A DNA stretch of 5,602 bases from DATEEW01 sp035273665 (lineage in GTDB: Bacteria; Pseudomonadota; Gammaproteobacteria; Burkholderiales; SG8-39). Where the stretch lies: contig DATEOW010000030.1 of assembly GCA_035273665.1 (NCBI GenBank), forward strand, positions 1 to 5,602, read 5' to 3'. The position numbers and the translations under genes were made by a program. Of the stretch, positions 1 to 5,382 are shown piece after piece (the first letter of the stretch is position 1; each line of letters starts with the position of its first letter). The notes below the pieces were generated by a model that saw only the letters and a program-made list of their open reading frames with translations, was not told where the DNA came from and searched no databases.

Positions 1-25
1 ATTTTTGGCTTCACCCCCGAGCGAA

Positions 26-37
26 GCCTTGCAAGGC
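26..37. repeat. 12-bp perfect palindrome
   Basis: GCCTTGCAAGGC reads the same on both strands. A near-identical copy, GCCTTGTAAGGC with one base changed, lies at 156-167 inside the last codons of arnD. The palindrome also overlaps a second short inverted repeat (GCCTAAGGC, 36-44). It could be a protein-binding site or RNA stem, and no function can be assigned. Confidence 0.4.
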
Positions 38-94
38 CTAAGGCAAGAACTGCGCCATTTGGGTAAATGCTTGATTCGCGGGACGGCGGTAAAT

Positions 95-120
95 GCTGGG
101 TGGGGGACTGTAAACCCAGC
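95..120 (-). repeat. hairpin downstream of arnD
   Basis: GCTGGGT and ACCCAGC form a perfect 7-bp inverted repeat around a 12-base loop. It starts 17 bases after the arnD stop codon. On the minus-strand transcript it is followed by AUUUACC rather than a U-run, so it does not look like a classical rho-independent terminator. A role in mRNA 3'-end protection or processing is possible but is inference. Confidence 0.45.
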
Positions 121-137
121 CGTCAGCGCGACAACAA

Positions 138-1046
138 TCAGGCGAGAAAGGCGGCGCCTTGTAAGGCCACCGTGCCTGAGCGGCCGTCGACCTCACCTTC
201 CGTCACATCGTGGTGAGGCAGTTTCTTCCGATTGAGCGACTCGAATACGTGACGCATTGAGACCAGCTCGTAGCCCTGCGCCTGCCAGCCTTCCAGCAGT
301 TGCTCGAACATGGGCAAGAACTTCATGCCTTCAAGCTCCGCATGGAGGGTGAACACCGGTTCATCCAGCGACTTGTCTGCCGTGAGCTTGAGGATATGGG
401 CGGCCACATTTTCTTTGGTGATGCCGTCCAGCCCGATCAATTCATCGAGCGTGGGCAGATTCCCGGGGATCTGCGGACAGGCGAAGATTTCCGCCTTGTA
501 CATCGGAATGAATGGAAAACTGCCGCGCGTATCGGACGCATAGTCGAAGCCGAGGCGCTGCGTCAGCCGGTACGCGTAGCGATTCATTTGCCAACCCGCG
601 GCACCGTGCACGCGCGGCGATTCGCCGAATACTCGTTCGAAGCGATCGATGGCCAGGCGCATCTGCTTTTCGGTCCATTCCGAATCCGCTTCGCCCACCT
701 TGTCTTGCCAAAGCGTGTGATTCCAACAATGCACGCCGACTTCGAAACCGGCATCACGCACGCCGCGCAGAATATCTGCGCAAGCGAGGCCGATATCGGG
801 GCTCGGCAACAGCGTGCCGTACAACAGTGTTTTCAAGCCGTAATGTTCCAGCACCGAAGTGCGCGACACCTTTTTCATGAAGCCGGGGCGAAAGACGCGC
901 TTGATCGCGCGGCCGGTGCGGTCGGGCCCTAAGCTGAACAAAAAAGTCGCGCCGGCGTTGTGCTTCTTCAGCACTTCGACCAGGCGCGGTACGCCTTCAC
1001 GCGTCCCACGGAAGGTATCGACATCGATTTTTAAAGCGAGCTTCAT
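138..1046 (-). CDS. arnD: ArnD: 4-deoxy-4-formamido-L-arabinose-phosphoundecaprenol deformylase
   Basis: This 302-residue protein belongs to the polysaccharide deacetylase (NodB-like) family and is close in length to E. coli ArnD (296). The N-terminus KIDVDTFRGTREGVPRL is the ArnD signature and carries the catalytic/metal aspartates D8 and D10. The metal-binding HxxxH is H106-CWN-H110. The downstream motifs are AAGW at 149-152, SDTRG at 171-175, the PQIPGNLPTLDE segment from 191, and LHAE with H235. The family removes the formyl group from undecaprenyl-phosphate-L-Ara4FN at the inner membrane, which commits the lipid-linked sugar to export and transfer to lipid A. No signal peptide is evident. 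The ATG at 1046 is chosen because the conserved motif begins within a few residues of it; the upstream Shine-Dalgarno is weak (TAAG). It lies 55 bases after the decarboxylase gene and is the last gene of the operon seen here. Assignment is very secure from motifs and context. Confidence 0.97.
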   Translation of the reverse strand: MKLALKIDVDTFRGTREGVPRLVEVLKKHNAGATFLFSLGPDRTGRAIKRVFRPGFMKKVSRTSVLEHYGLKTLLYGTLLPSPDIGLACADILRGVRDAGFEVGVHCWNHTLWQDKVGEADSEWTEKQMRLAIDRFERVFGESPRVHGAAGWQMNRYAYRLTQRLGFDYASDTRGSFPFIPMYKAEIFACPQIPGNLPTLDELIGLDGITKENVAAHILKLTADKSLDEPVFTLHAELEGMKFLPMFEQLLEGWQAQGYELVSMRHVFESLNRKKLPHHDVTEGEVDGRSGTVALQGAAFLA

Positions 1047-1101
1047 GTGGATTTCTTAGTCACTGCTTTGCGTCGGAGTTTGATCACTGCGTTTGTCAGT
1101 T
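1047..1101 (-). repeat. arnD leader with a degenerate 24-base direct repeat
   Basis: The spacer between the decarboxylase gene and arnD contains TCACTGC twice on the plus strand (1060-1066 and 1084-1090), exactly 24 bases apart. Each copy is followed by similar sequence (TTTGCGTCGGAGTTT against GTTTGTCAGTTTT). This looks like an old tandem duplication of about 24 bases reaching the decarboxylase stop codon, but the match is imperfect and could be chance. It leaves arnD with only a weak ribosome binding site. Confidence 0.3.
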
Positions 1102-2145
1102 TTAGTCGACGAGCTTGCGCGCATCCCCGACGTGATCTTTATAGGCGTCAAAAATATTCTTCAATGCGGTTTTCATATTCACTTGCGGTTTCCAGTCGAG
1201 GTCTTTGCAAGTGTTGTCGATTTTCGGCACGCGGTTCTGCACGTCTTGATAGCCTTTGCCGTAGTACGCCGTGGCGCTGGTATCGACGAGTTTCACTTTC
1301 TTTGCCATCGGCGCGTACTCGGGATATTTCGCCGCCAGCGCCAGCATCATCTCCGCAAGTTCACGCACCGAATAATTGTTTTTCGGATTACCGATGTTGT
1401 AGATCTTGCCCGAAGCGATGCTGTTCTTGTTGTCGATGATTTTCATCAGCGCGTCGATGCCGTCGTCGATATAGGTGAAGGCGCGTTTCTGACTGCCGCC
1501 GTCGACGAGCTTGATCGGTTCACCGCGCACGATGTGGCCGAGGAATTGCGTAATCACGCGTGAGCTGCCTTCCTTCGCGGTATTCATCGAATCGAGCCCT
1601 GCGCCGATCCAGTTGAAGGGCCGGAACAAGGTGTAATCCAGTCCTTGTTCCATGCCGTAGGCATGAATCACGCGATCCATGAGCTGTTTCGCGCAGGAAT
1701 AAATCCACCGCGGCTTGTTGATCGGTCCGAGCACAAGATTCGACATCTCGGGATCGAAAGCTTTATCGGCCGACATGCCGTAGACCTCGGACGTCGAGGG
1801 AAAGATGATTCGTTTTTTGTACTTCACTGCCGAGCGCACGATCGGCAGATTGGCTTCGAAATCCAGCTCGAAGACGCGCAGCGGTTCTTTCACATACGTG
1901 GCCGGCGTGGCGATTGCGACCAGCGGCAGCACCGTGTCGCATTTACGAATGTTGTATTCGATCCATTCCTTATTGATCGTGATATCGCCTTCGGCGAAAT
2001 GGAACCGGTCATGCCGAATCACATCGCCCAGCCGGTCGGACCCCATGTCCATGCCGTACACATGCCAGTTGGTCGTTTCGATAATGCGATTGGAGAGGTG
2101 ATGGCCGATGAAGCCGTTCACACCCAGGATCAACACTTTTTTCAT
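1102..2145 (-). CDS. arnA: Stand-alone UDP-glucuronate decarboxylase/dehydrogenase (C-terminal half of ArnA)
   Basis: This 347-residue extended short-chain dehydrogenase (NAD-dependent epimerase/dehydratase family) corresponds to roughly residues 316-660 of E. coli ArnA. It catalyses NAD-dependent oxidation and decarboxylation of UDP-glucuronate to UDP-4-keto-pentose (UDP-Ara4O), the first committed step. The Rossmann dinucleotide motif is G8-x-x-G11-x-x-G14. The catalytic set is present: S119-E120 in PSTSEVYGM (E. coli S433-E434), Y149-S-C-A-K153 (the YxxxK pair), and R305 in the QDVQNR segment, matching E. coli R619, which is implicated in decarboxylation. With R305 kept, a plain epimerase is unlikely. 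A UDP-xylose synthase is the main alternative, but context favours the L-Ara4N role. It starts with its own ATG and good Shine-Dalgarno and is separated from the formyltransferase gene by 58 bases, so it is a true separate gene rather than a frameshifted fusion. Sampled rows are clearly lower in GC than the preceding gene. Confidence 0.95.
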   Translation of the reverse strand: MKKVLILGVNGFIGHHLSNRIIETTNWHVYGMDMGSDRLGDVIRHDRFHFAEGDITINKEWIEYNIRKCDTVLPLVAIATPATYVKEPLRVFELDFEANLPIVRSAVKYKKRIIFPSTSEVYGMSADKAFDPEMSNLVLGPINKPRWIYSCAKQLMDRVIHAYGMEQGLDYTLFRPFNWIGAGLDSMNTAKEGSSRVITQFLGHIVRGEPIKLVDGGSQKRAFTYIDDGIDALMKIIDNKNSIASGKIYNIGNPKNNYSVRELAEMMLALAAKYPEYAPMAKKVKLVDTSATAYYGKGYQDVQNRVPKIDNTCKDLDWKPQVNMKTALKNIFDAYKDHVGDARKLVD

Positions 2146-2149
2146 AATT

Positions 2150-2154
2150 CACCT
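2150..2154 (-). promoter_or_regulatory. Shine-Dalgarno of the decarboxylase gene
   Basis: AGGTG (within TTAGGTGA) lies 4 bases before the ATG at 2145. It is one of the clearest ribosome binding sites in the operon and supports independent initiation of the decarboxylase half of ArnA. Confidence 0.75.
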
Positions 2155-2176
2155 AAGACTGCGGATGAGGGTGGCG

Positions 2177-2194
2177 CGCTCGTGCAAACGAGCG
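2177..2194 (-). repeat. GC-rich hairpin between the two arnA-type genes
   Basis: CGCTCGT and ACGAGCG form a perfect 7-bp stem around a 4-base loop. The stem begins 9 bases after the formyltransferase stop codon and ends about 22 bases before the Shine-Dalgarno of the decarboxylase gene. No U-run follows it on the transcript, so it is not a standard terminator. It could act as a processing, stability or partial-attenuation element that sets the ratio of the two enzymes, which is inference. Confidence 0.55.
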
Positions 2195-2203
2195 GATCGG
2201 TTA

Positions 2204-3136
2204 TCAGGAGTCGGATCGTCCCAAATAAAACGGAAAGGCGCCGTGCAAGGCGCGCCATTGTGCCGCACTCAGCGGCTGGCTGTTCAATTCTGCCGCCAAT
2301 ATTTTGAGGACATTGCCGTCGCTGCAGGCAACCAGCAGCTCCTCGCCGGCTGTATATAAGGCGGGCGCGGCGATATCCGGCGCGGCCCCGCTCACTTGCG
2401 TCCGCAATACACGCAAGCGGCCGGCTGGAATATCGCAAAAAGCGCCCGGGTAGGGCGGTGCGACGGCGCGAACGAGGTTATGGATTTGCACCGCGCCTTG
2501 GTGCCAGTCGATGCGGCCGTCTTCGGGCTTGCGTCCGCTGAAATAACTGCCCGCGGATAAATCCTGCGGTTTCAATTCAGCGGTGCCATCGAGCAAGCGG
2601 GGCAGCGCCCGTCGCAGCGTGGATTCCGCCGCGAAGGTCACCTTCTCGAAGACATCCTGCGCGGTATCGTCCGGGAGGATGGGCACCGCTTCCTGATCGA
2701 CGATACGGCCGGCATCCGGTTTGACGGTCATTTCATGCAGCGTGGCGCCCGTTTCTTTTTCGCCTTGCAGAACGGCCCAGTTCACAGGCACGCGACCGCG
2801 ATAAAGCGGCAGCAGCGAGCCATGCATGTTGAAGGCGCCTCGAGATGCAACTTCGAGCAGCGGTTCTTTCAACATATGCCGGTAATAGAAACTGAACAGA
2901 AAATCCGGATTCAGTTCTTGTAGCAGCGCGAGGAGTTCGGGGGTGTTGGGGTCCGCAGGCTTGATCACGCGGATGCCGGCGTCTTCGGCCAATTGCGCAA
3001 CGCTGGCGAACCAGATGTCCTCGCCGGGATTGTCTTCATGCGTGACGACCAACGCGACGTCCACGCCTTCCTCGAGCAGCACGCGCAGGCAGCGCACGCC
3101 GACGTTGTGATAAGCGAAAACGACCGAGCGATGCAT
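2204..3136 (-). CDS. arnA: Stand-alone UDP-L-Ara4N formyltransferase (N-terminal half of ArnA)
   Basis: This 310-residue protein matches the transformylase half of E. coli ArnA (about residues 1-304). It is in the Fmt/PurN-like family that uses N10-formyl-tetrahydrofolate. The three catalytic residues are visible: N103 and H105 in FNMHGSLLP, and D141 in VKPDAG (E. coli N102, H104, D140). The Y112-RG segment follows the SLLP loop, and the C-terminal part from about residue 205 resembles the Fmt C-terminal barrel region. It converts UDP-L-Ara4N to UDP-L-Ara4FN in the cytoplasm, which lets ArnC pull the unfavourable ArnB equilibrium forward. It begins 14 bases after the arnC stop, with only a weak GGGTAG-like ribosome site, so coupling to arnC is plausible. 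Fmt itself is ruled out by the N-terminal ArnA-like sequence (VVFAYHNVGVRCL) and by context. Its sampled rows are high in GC. Confidence 0.95.
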   Translation of the reverse strand: MHRSVVFAYHNVGVRCLRVLLEEGVDVALVVTHEDNPGEDIWFASVAQLAEDAGIRVIKPADPNTPELLALLQELNPDFLFSFYYRHMLKEPLLEVASRGAFNMHGSLLPLYRGRVPVNWAVLQGEKETGATLHEMTVKPDAGRIVDQEAVPILPDDTAQDVFEKVTFAAESTLRRALPRLLDGTAELKPQDLSAGSYFSGRKPEDGRIDWHQGAVQIHNLVRAVAPPYPGAFCDIPAGRLRVLRTQVSGAAPDIAAPALYTAGEELLVACSDGNVLKILAAELNSQPLSAAQWRALHGAFPFYLGRSDS

Positions 3137-3150
3137 CGACGCTACCCGGA

Positions 3151-4146
3151 CTAGCGAACGCGGCGCAGGGGTTCGGCGCTCTCGCTCCCCATCTTGTCAC
3201 TGAGGGGCTGATTTTCCAGCACCGCGCTGATCAGATAGCGCGGCCGCTTCAGCACTTCCTGATAGATGCGGCCGATGTACTCGCCCAAGAGGCCGATGCC
3301 GAACAGCACCACGCCGAACAACAAGAACTGCACGCCGTCCGTCACGGAGGCGAACACGCCTTCGGCCGCTTCGCCGCGAATCAGCCGGTGAATAATCTGA
3401 AAGGCGACCACACCAAAAGAACCGAAAGCAAGCAAAAATCCGAACAACGAAAAGATCTGGAGCGGTGCGACGGAGAAACCGGTCACCAGATCGAAATTCA
3501 AGCGCACGAGTTTGTAGAACGAATACTTCGTTTCGCCGTGCGCGCGTTCTTCATGCGCGACTTCCACTTCGGTCGGGCGCTGCGCGAAGCTGTAGGCGAG
3601 GGCGGGCACAAAGGTGTTGACCTCTTCGCATTGGTTGATCGCATCGACCACATTGCGGCCATAGGCGCGCAGCATGCAACCTTGGTCGGTCATGTGGATA
3701 TCGGTCGTGCGTTCGCGCCAGTGGTTCATCAGCTTCGAGGCATTGCGGCGGAACCAGTTGTCTTGACGCAAGCGCCGCACACCGCCCACGTAATCGAAGC
3801 CTTCATCCATGGCGGCAAGCAGCTTGGCGATTTCTTCGGGCGGGTTCTGCAAATCAGCGTCGAGTGTGACGATGCGCGTGCCGCGGCAACGCTCGAAGCC
3901 CGCGAGGATGGCCATGTGTTGGCCGTAATTGCCGTTGAACAAAATCACGCGCGTGACATCGGGCCGTTGTTCGAATTGTTGACGCAGCAGCGCGGCCGAC
4001 CGATCGCGGCTGCCGTCGTTCACGAAAATGATTTCATAAGGCAGGCCCAGCGCGTCGAGCGCGGGATAAAGCCGGGCGTATAGCGAAGGCAGGCCCGCCT
4101 CTTCGTTGTAGACGGGAATGACGACGGATAAAACAGGTTGGCTCAT
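3151..4146 (-). CDS. arnC: ArnC: undecaprenyl-phosphate 4-deoxy-4-formamido-L-arabinose transferase
   Basis: This 331-residue family 2 glycosyltransferase resembles dolichol-phosphate mannosyltransferase and is slightly longer than E. coli ArnC (322). The GT-A domain begins SVVIPVYNEE (residues 7-16), followed by VNDGS with D44, the NGNYGQHMAI segment (71-80) and the metal-binding D96-A-D98 within LDADLQNPPE. The C-terminal part has two strongly hydrophobic membrane segments at about 229-252 and 270-293, as in the family, ending with GEYIGRIYQEVLKRPRYL. It transfers L-Ara4FN from UDP to undecaprenyl phosphate on the cytoplasmic face of the inner membrane. The start overlaps the arnB stop by four bases (ATGA), and AGGA lies 6 bases upstream of the ATG, so translation is probably coupled to arnB. 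An unrelated DPM1-like transferase (GtrB type) is the only alternative, and the flanking genes make ArnC the better call. Confidence 0.96.
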   Translation of the reverse strand: MSQPVLSVVIPVYNEEAGLPSLYARLYPALDALGLPYEIIFVNDGSRDRSAALLRQQFEQRPDVTRVILFNGNYGQHMAILAGFERCRGTRIVTLDADLQNPPEEIAKLLAAMDEGFDYVGGVRRLRQDNWFRRNASKLMNHWRERTTDIHMTDQGCMLRAYGRNVVDAINQCEEVNTFVPALAYSFAQRPTEVEVAHEERAHGETKYSFYKLVRLNFDLVTGFSVAPLQIFSLFGFLLAFGSFGVVAFQIIHRLIRGEAAEGVFASVTDGVQFLLFGVVLFGIGLLGEYIGRIYQEVLKRPRYLISAVLENQPLSDKMGSESAEPLRRVR

Positions 4147-5255
4147 TTCGATTCCTGGAATACACGGACCATCGCTTGGCAGACGCGGTCCACATCGCCA
4201 TCCTGCATGGCGGGAAAAAGCGGAAGGCTCACAATGCTGCGCCCAATGCGTTCAGCATGCGGGCAATCGCCCTCTTTCCACCCTAGACGGCGATACAGCG
4301 AGAACAAGTGAATGCAGGGGTAATGGACCCCGATACCGATGCCTTGTTCCCGCATGGCGGAGATAAAGGCGGCGCGCGGCATCGATTCCGGCAGCACGAT
4401 ATGGAACATATGCCAGTTCGAGTGTTTGAAATCCGCCGGCGGCAATTCGCATTTCAGGCTGCGGTCGATCAGATCGAAATAGCGCTTGGCCAGGGCGCGC
4501 CGGCGCTCGGTGAATTCGCGCAGGCGTTCGAGTTGTCCGATGCCGATCCGCGCGGCCACGTCGGTGAGGTTCCATTTGTAGCCCAGCTCGGCGACGTCCA
4601 CCACATCTTCGCCTGAACGTGTCACCCCTTGCAGGCGCAAAAGACGCGCGCGCTTTGCCGTCGCTTCGTCGGGGACCACCAATGCGCCCCCTTCGGTCGT
4701 CGTGATGTTTTTATTCGGATGAAAGCTGAAAGCCGTCATATCGCCGGCCGCACCGATGGGTTGGCCTTCCCATTCGCTGCCCATCGCCTGGGCGGCGTCT
4801 TCGATCACGCGCAGACCGTGTCGATCCGCAATCGCGTGCAGCCGTTCTTGATCGACCGGCAATCCCGCGAGATAAACCGGCATGATCGCTTTGGTTCCGG
4901 CGCGAATCGATTTTTCCACCAGCTTCAGGTCGATGTTGCGCGTCTTCGGATCGACATCCACAAACACCGGCCACGCACCGACGTTCAAAATCACGTTACT
5001 GGTCGCGACCCACGACAAAGGCGTGGTGATGACTTCATCGCCTACACCGACATTGGCCAAACGCAAGGCGAGTTCCAGTGCCGCGGTGCCCGAATTGACC
5101 GCGATGACGGGGCGTCCTTCGCACATCGCCGTCAGGCGCTTCTCGAATTCCAGCACTTGCGGGCCGGAAGTAATCCAGCCCGAACGCAACACGTCCGCAA
5201 CGCCGGCGATGGTCGCTTCGTCGATGGAGGGGCGAGTGAAGGGTAGAAAGTCCAT
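4143..5255 (-). CDS. arnB: ArnB: UDP-4-amino-4-deoxy-L-arabinose aminotransferase
   Basis: This 370-residue PLP enzyme is a DegT/DnrJ/EryC1/StrS-family sugar aminotransferase, close to the enterobacterial ArnB length of about 380. It converts UDP-4-keto-pentose to UDP-L-Ara4N with glutamate as the usual amino donor. The N-terminus FLPFTRPSIDEATI is typical of ArnB. Visible cofactor elements are NSGTAAL at 54-60 (phosphate binding), the IEDAAQAMGS segment with D153 (pyridine nitrogen contact), and SFHPNKNITTTEGG with K182 as the Schiff-base lysine, equivalent to K188 of the Salmonella enzyme. Later motifs include GYKWNLTDVAARIG from 225 and GVHYPCIHL from 309. The ATG at 5255 sits two residues before the conserved start; only a weak TTAAAG precedes it, and no alternative in-frame start is seen just upstream. 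The gene follows a possible 31-codon ORF by 2 bases. WecE/PglE-like aminotransferases are the alternative families, but context settles ArnB. Confidence 0.96.
   Translation of the reverse strand: MDFLPFTRPSIDEATIAGVADVLRSGWITSGPQVLEFEKRLTAMCEGRPVIAVNSGTAALELALRLANVGVGDEVITTPLSWVATSNVILNVGAWPVFVDVDPKTRNIDLKLVEKSIRAGTKAIMPVYLAGLPVDQERLHAIADRHGLRVIEDAAQAMGSEWEGQPIGAAGDMTAFSFHPNKNITTTEGGALVVPDEATAKRARLLRLQGVTRSGEDVVDVAELGYKWNLTDVAARIGIGQLERLREFTERRRALAKRYFDLIDRSLKCELPPADFKHSNWHMFHIVLPESMPRAAFISAMREQGIGIGVHYPCIHLFSLYRRLGWKEGDCPHAERIGRSIVSLPLFPAMQDGDVDRVCQAMVRVFQESK
4153..4156 (-). promoter_or_regulatory. Shine-Dalgarno of arnC, inside arnB
   Basis: AGGA lies 6 bases before the arnC ATG, within the last codons of arnB. 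Together with the ATGA stop/start overlap at 4146-4143 it fixes the arnC start and suggests coupled translation. Confidence 0.7.
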
Positions 5256-5257
5256 CT

Positions 5258-5353
5258 TTAAGTGCCCAGTACGGTTGCGAGCAAGCGCAGCTGTGCGAGC
5301 GAGGGCAAATTAAAACAACTGGGCGAGCGATTTGTAATTGCAACAACGTTCAT
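5258..5353 (-). CDS. possible small ORF (31 aa) between the SMR gene and arnB
   Basis: An ATG at 5353 opens a 31-codon frame that ends with TAA at 5260-5258, two bases before the arnB ATG. AAGG lies 7 bases upstream of its ATG, a better ribosome site than arnB's own. The peptide begins MNVVAITNRSPSCF and continues with a leucine/alanine-rich tail (LPSLAQLRLLATVLG). I do not recognise it. It starts 29 bases after the SMR stop, so its spacing fits a gene within the operon. It could be a translated leader through which ribosomes reach arnB by termination and reinitiation, or it could simply be an open stretch in a spacer. Codon evidence is too short to decide, and confidence that it is expressed is low. 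Confidence 0.3.
   Translation of the reverse strand: MNVVAITNRSPSCFNLPSLAQLRLLATVLGT
5264..5324 (-). repeat. 7-bp inverted repeat flanking the arnB leader
   Basis: On the minus strand GCCCAGT (5324-5318) is the exact reverse complement of ACTGGGC (5270-5264), with a 47-base interior. The second arm ends 8 bases before the arnB ATG, so pairing could place the arnB initiation region next to a stem. The interior contains a near-palindrome (GCACAGCTGCGC, 5297-5286), and GCTCGC occurs three times across the region (5328-5323, 5300-5295 and 5282-5277). The long loop makes the structure uncertain. Confidence 0.25.
5309..5337 (-). promoter_or_regulatory. weak sigma70-like promoter candidate ahead of arnB
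   Basis: On the minus strand TTACAA (5337-5332) and TTTAAT (5314-5309) are separated by 17 bases. The -10 matches the consensus at five of six positions, but the -35 at only three. If used it would start a transcript within the small ORF and upstream of arnB. No repeated PmrA-box (CTTAAT-type) or PhoP-box pair is seen here. Chance occurrence in this A/T-richer spacer is likely enough that this is only a candidate. Confidence 0.2.
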
Positions 5354-5360
5354 CGAAAAA

Positions 5361-5364
5361 CCTT
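5361..5364 (-). promoter_or_regulatory. Shine-Dalgarno-like AAGG before the small ORF
   Basis: AAGG lies 7 bases before the ATG at 5353, a suitable spacing for initiation of the 31-codon ORF. It is the best ribosome-binding match in the spacer between the SMR gene and arnB. Confidence 0.35.
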
Positions 5365-5382
5365 GATCGAAGAGTGCCTTCT

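Larger units (their letters stand above)
1..137. other. 3' flank of arnD, no gene called
   Basis: This non-coding stretch follows the arnD stop codon in the direction of transcription. It contains a 7-bp inverted repeat (95-101 with 114-120), a 10-base direct repeat (GGTAAATGCT at 62-71 and 88-97 on the plus strand) and a 12-bp perfect palindrome (26-37). No T-run follows any stem on the minus strand, so I do not call an intrinsic terminator, and transcription may continue to a gene beyond position 1. A GTG at 14-12 on the minus strand begins an open frame that runs off the window, but four codons are too few to judge. Confidence 0.5.

Noticed and set aside
1..14. Start of the next gene (GTG at 14-12 on the minus strand)
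   Set aside because: Only four codons are visible, the upstream G-run is not a clear Shine-Dalgarno, and no family can be inferred.
95..120. Rho-independent terminator after arnD
   Set aside because: The stem is present, but the transcript continues AUUUACC with no U-run, and the stem is only 7 bp with a 12-base loop.
300..932. 210-codon open frame on the plus strand opposite arnD
   Set aside because: It is antisense to a gene with full family motifs, shows no recognisable domain, and such frames are common opposite GC-rich genes.
2146..2203. Frameshift or premature stop that recently broke a fused arnA
   Set aside because: Both halves have natural ends, the second has its own AGGTG ribosome site and conserved N-terminus, and all active-site residues are intact in each, so this is a stable two-gene form.
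145..2260. Similarity between the 3' ends of arnD (ALQGAAFL) and the formyltransferase gene (ALHGAFPF), with shared GGCGCC-rich DNA
   Set aside because: The match is only a few codons of common alanine/glycine residues; in the formyltransferase it lies in ordinary C-terminal sequence, so chance is the simplest explanation.
1645..2307. 220-codon open frame on the plus strand spanning the ArnA-type gene junction
   Set aside because: It crosses two well-supported minus-strand genes and their spacer, with low-complexity antisense composition and no recognisable motif.
3388..4083. 231-codon open frame on the plus strand opposite arnC
   Set aside because: The encoded sequence is histidine/arginine-rich without any family motif and mirrors the arnC codons; it is a shadow of the real gene.
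4629..5246. 205-codon open frame on the plus strand opposite arnB
   Set aside because: Arginine/histidine/aspartate-rich antisense sequence with no domain; arnB on the other strand is complete with its PLP lysine.
5256..5382. PmrA or PhoP box upstream of arnB
   Set aside because: Single TTTAAT and CTTAAA words occur, but not as a correctly spaced direct-repeat pair.
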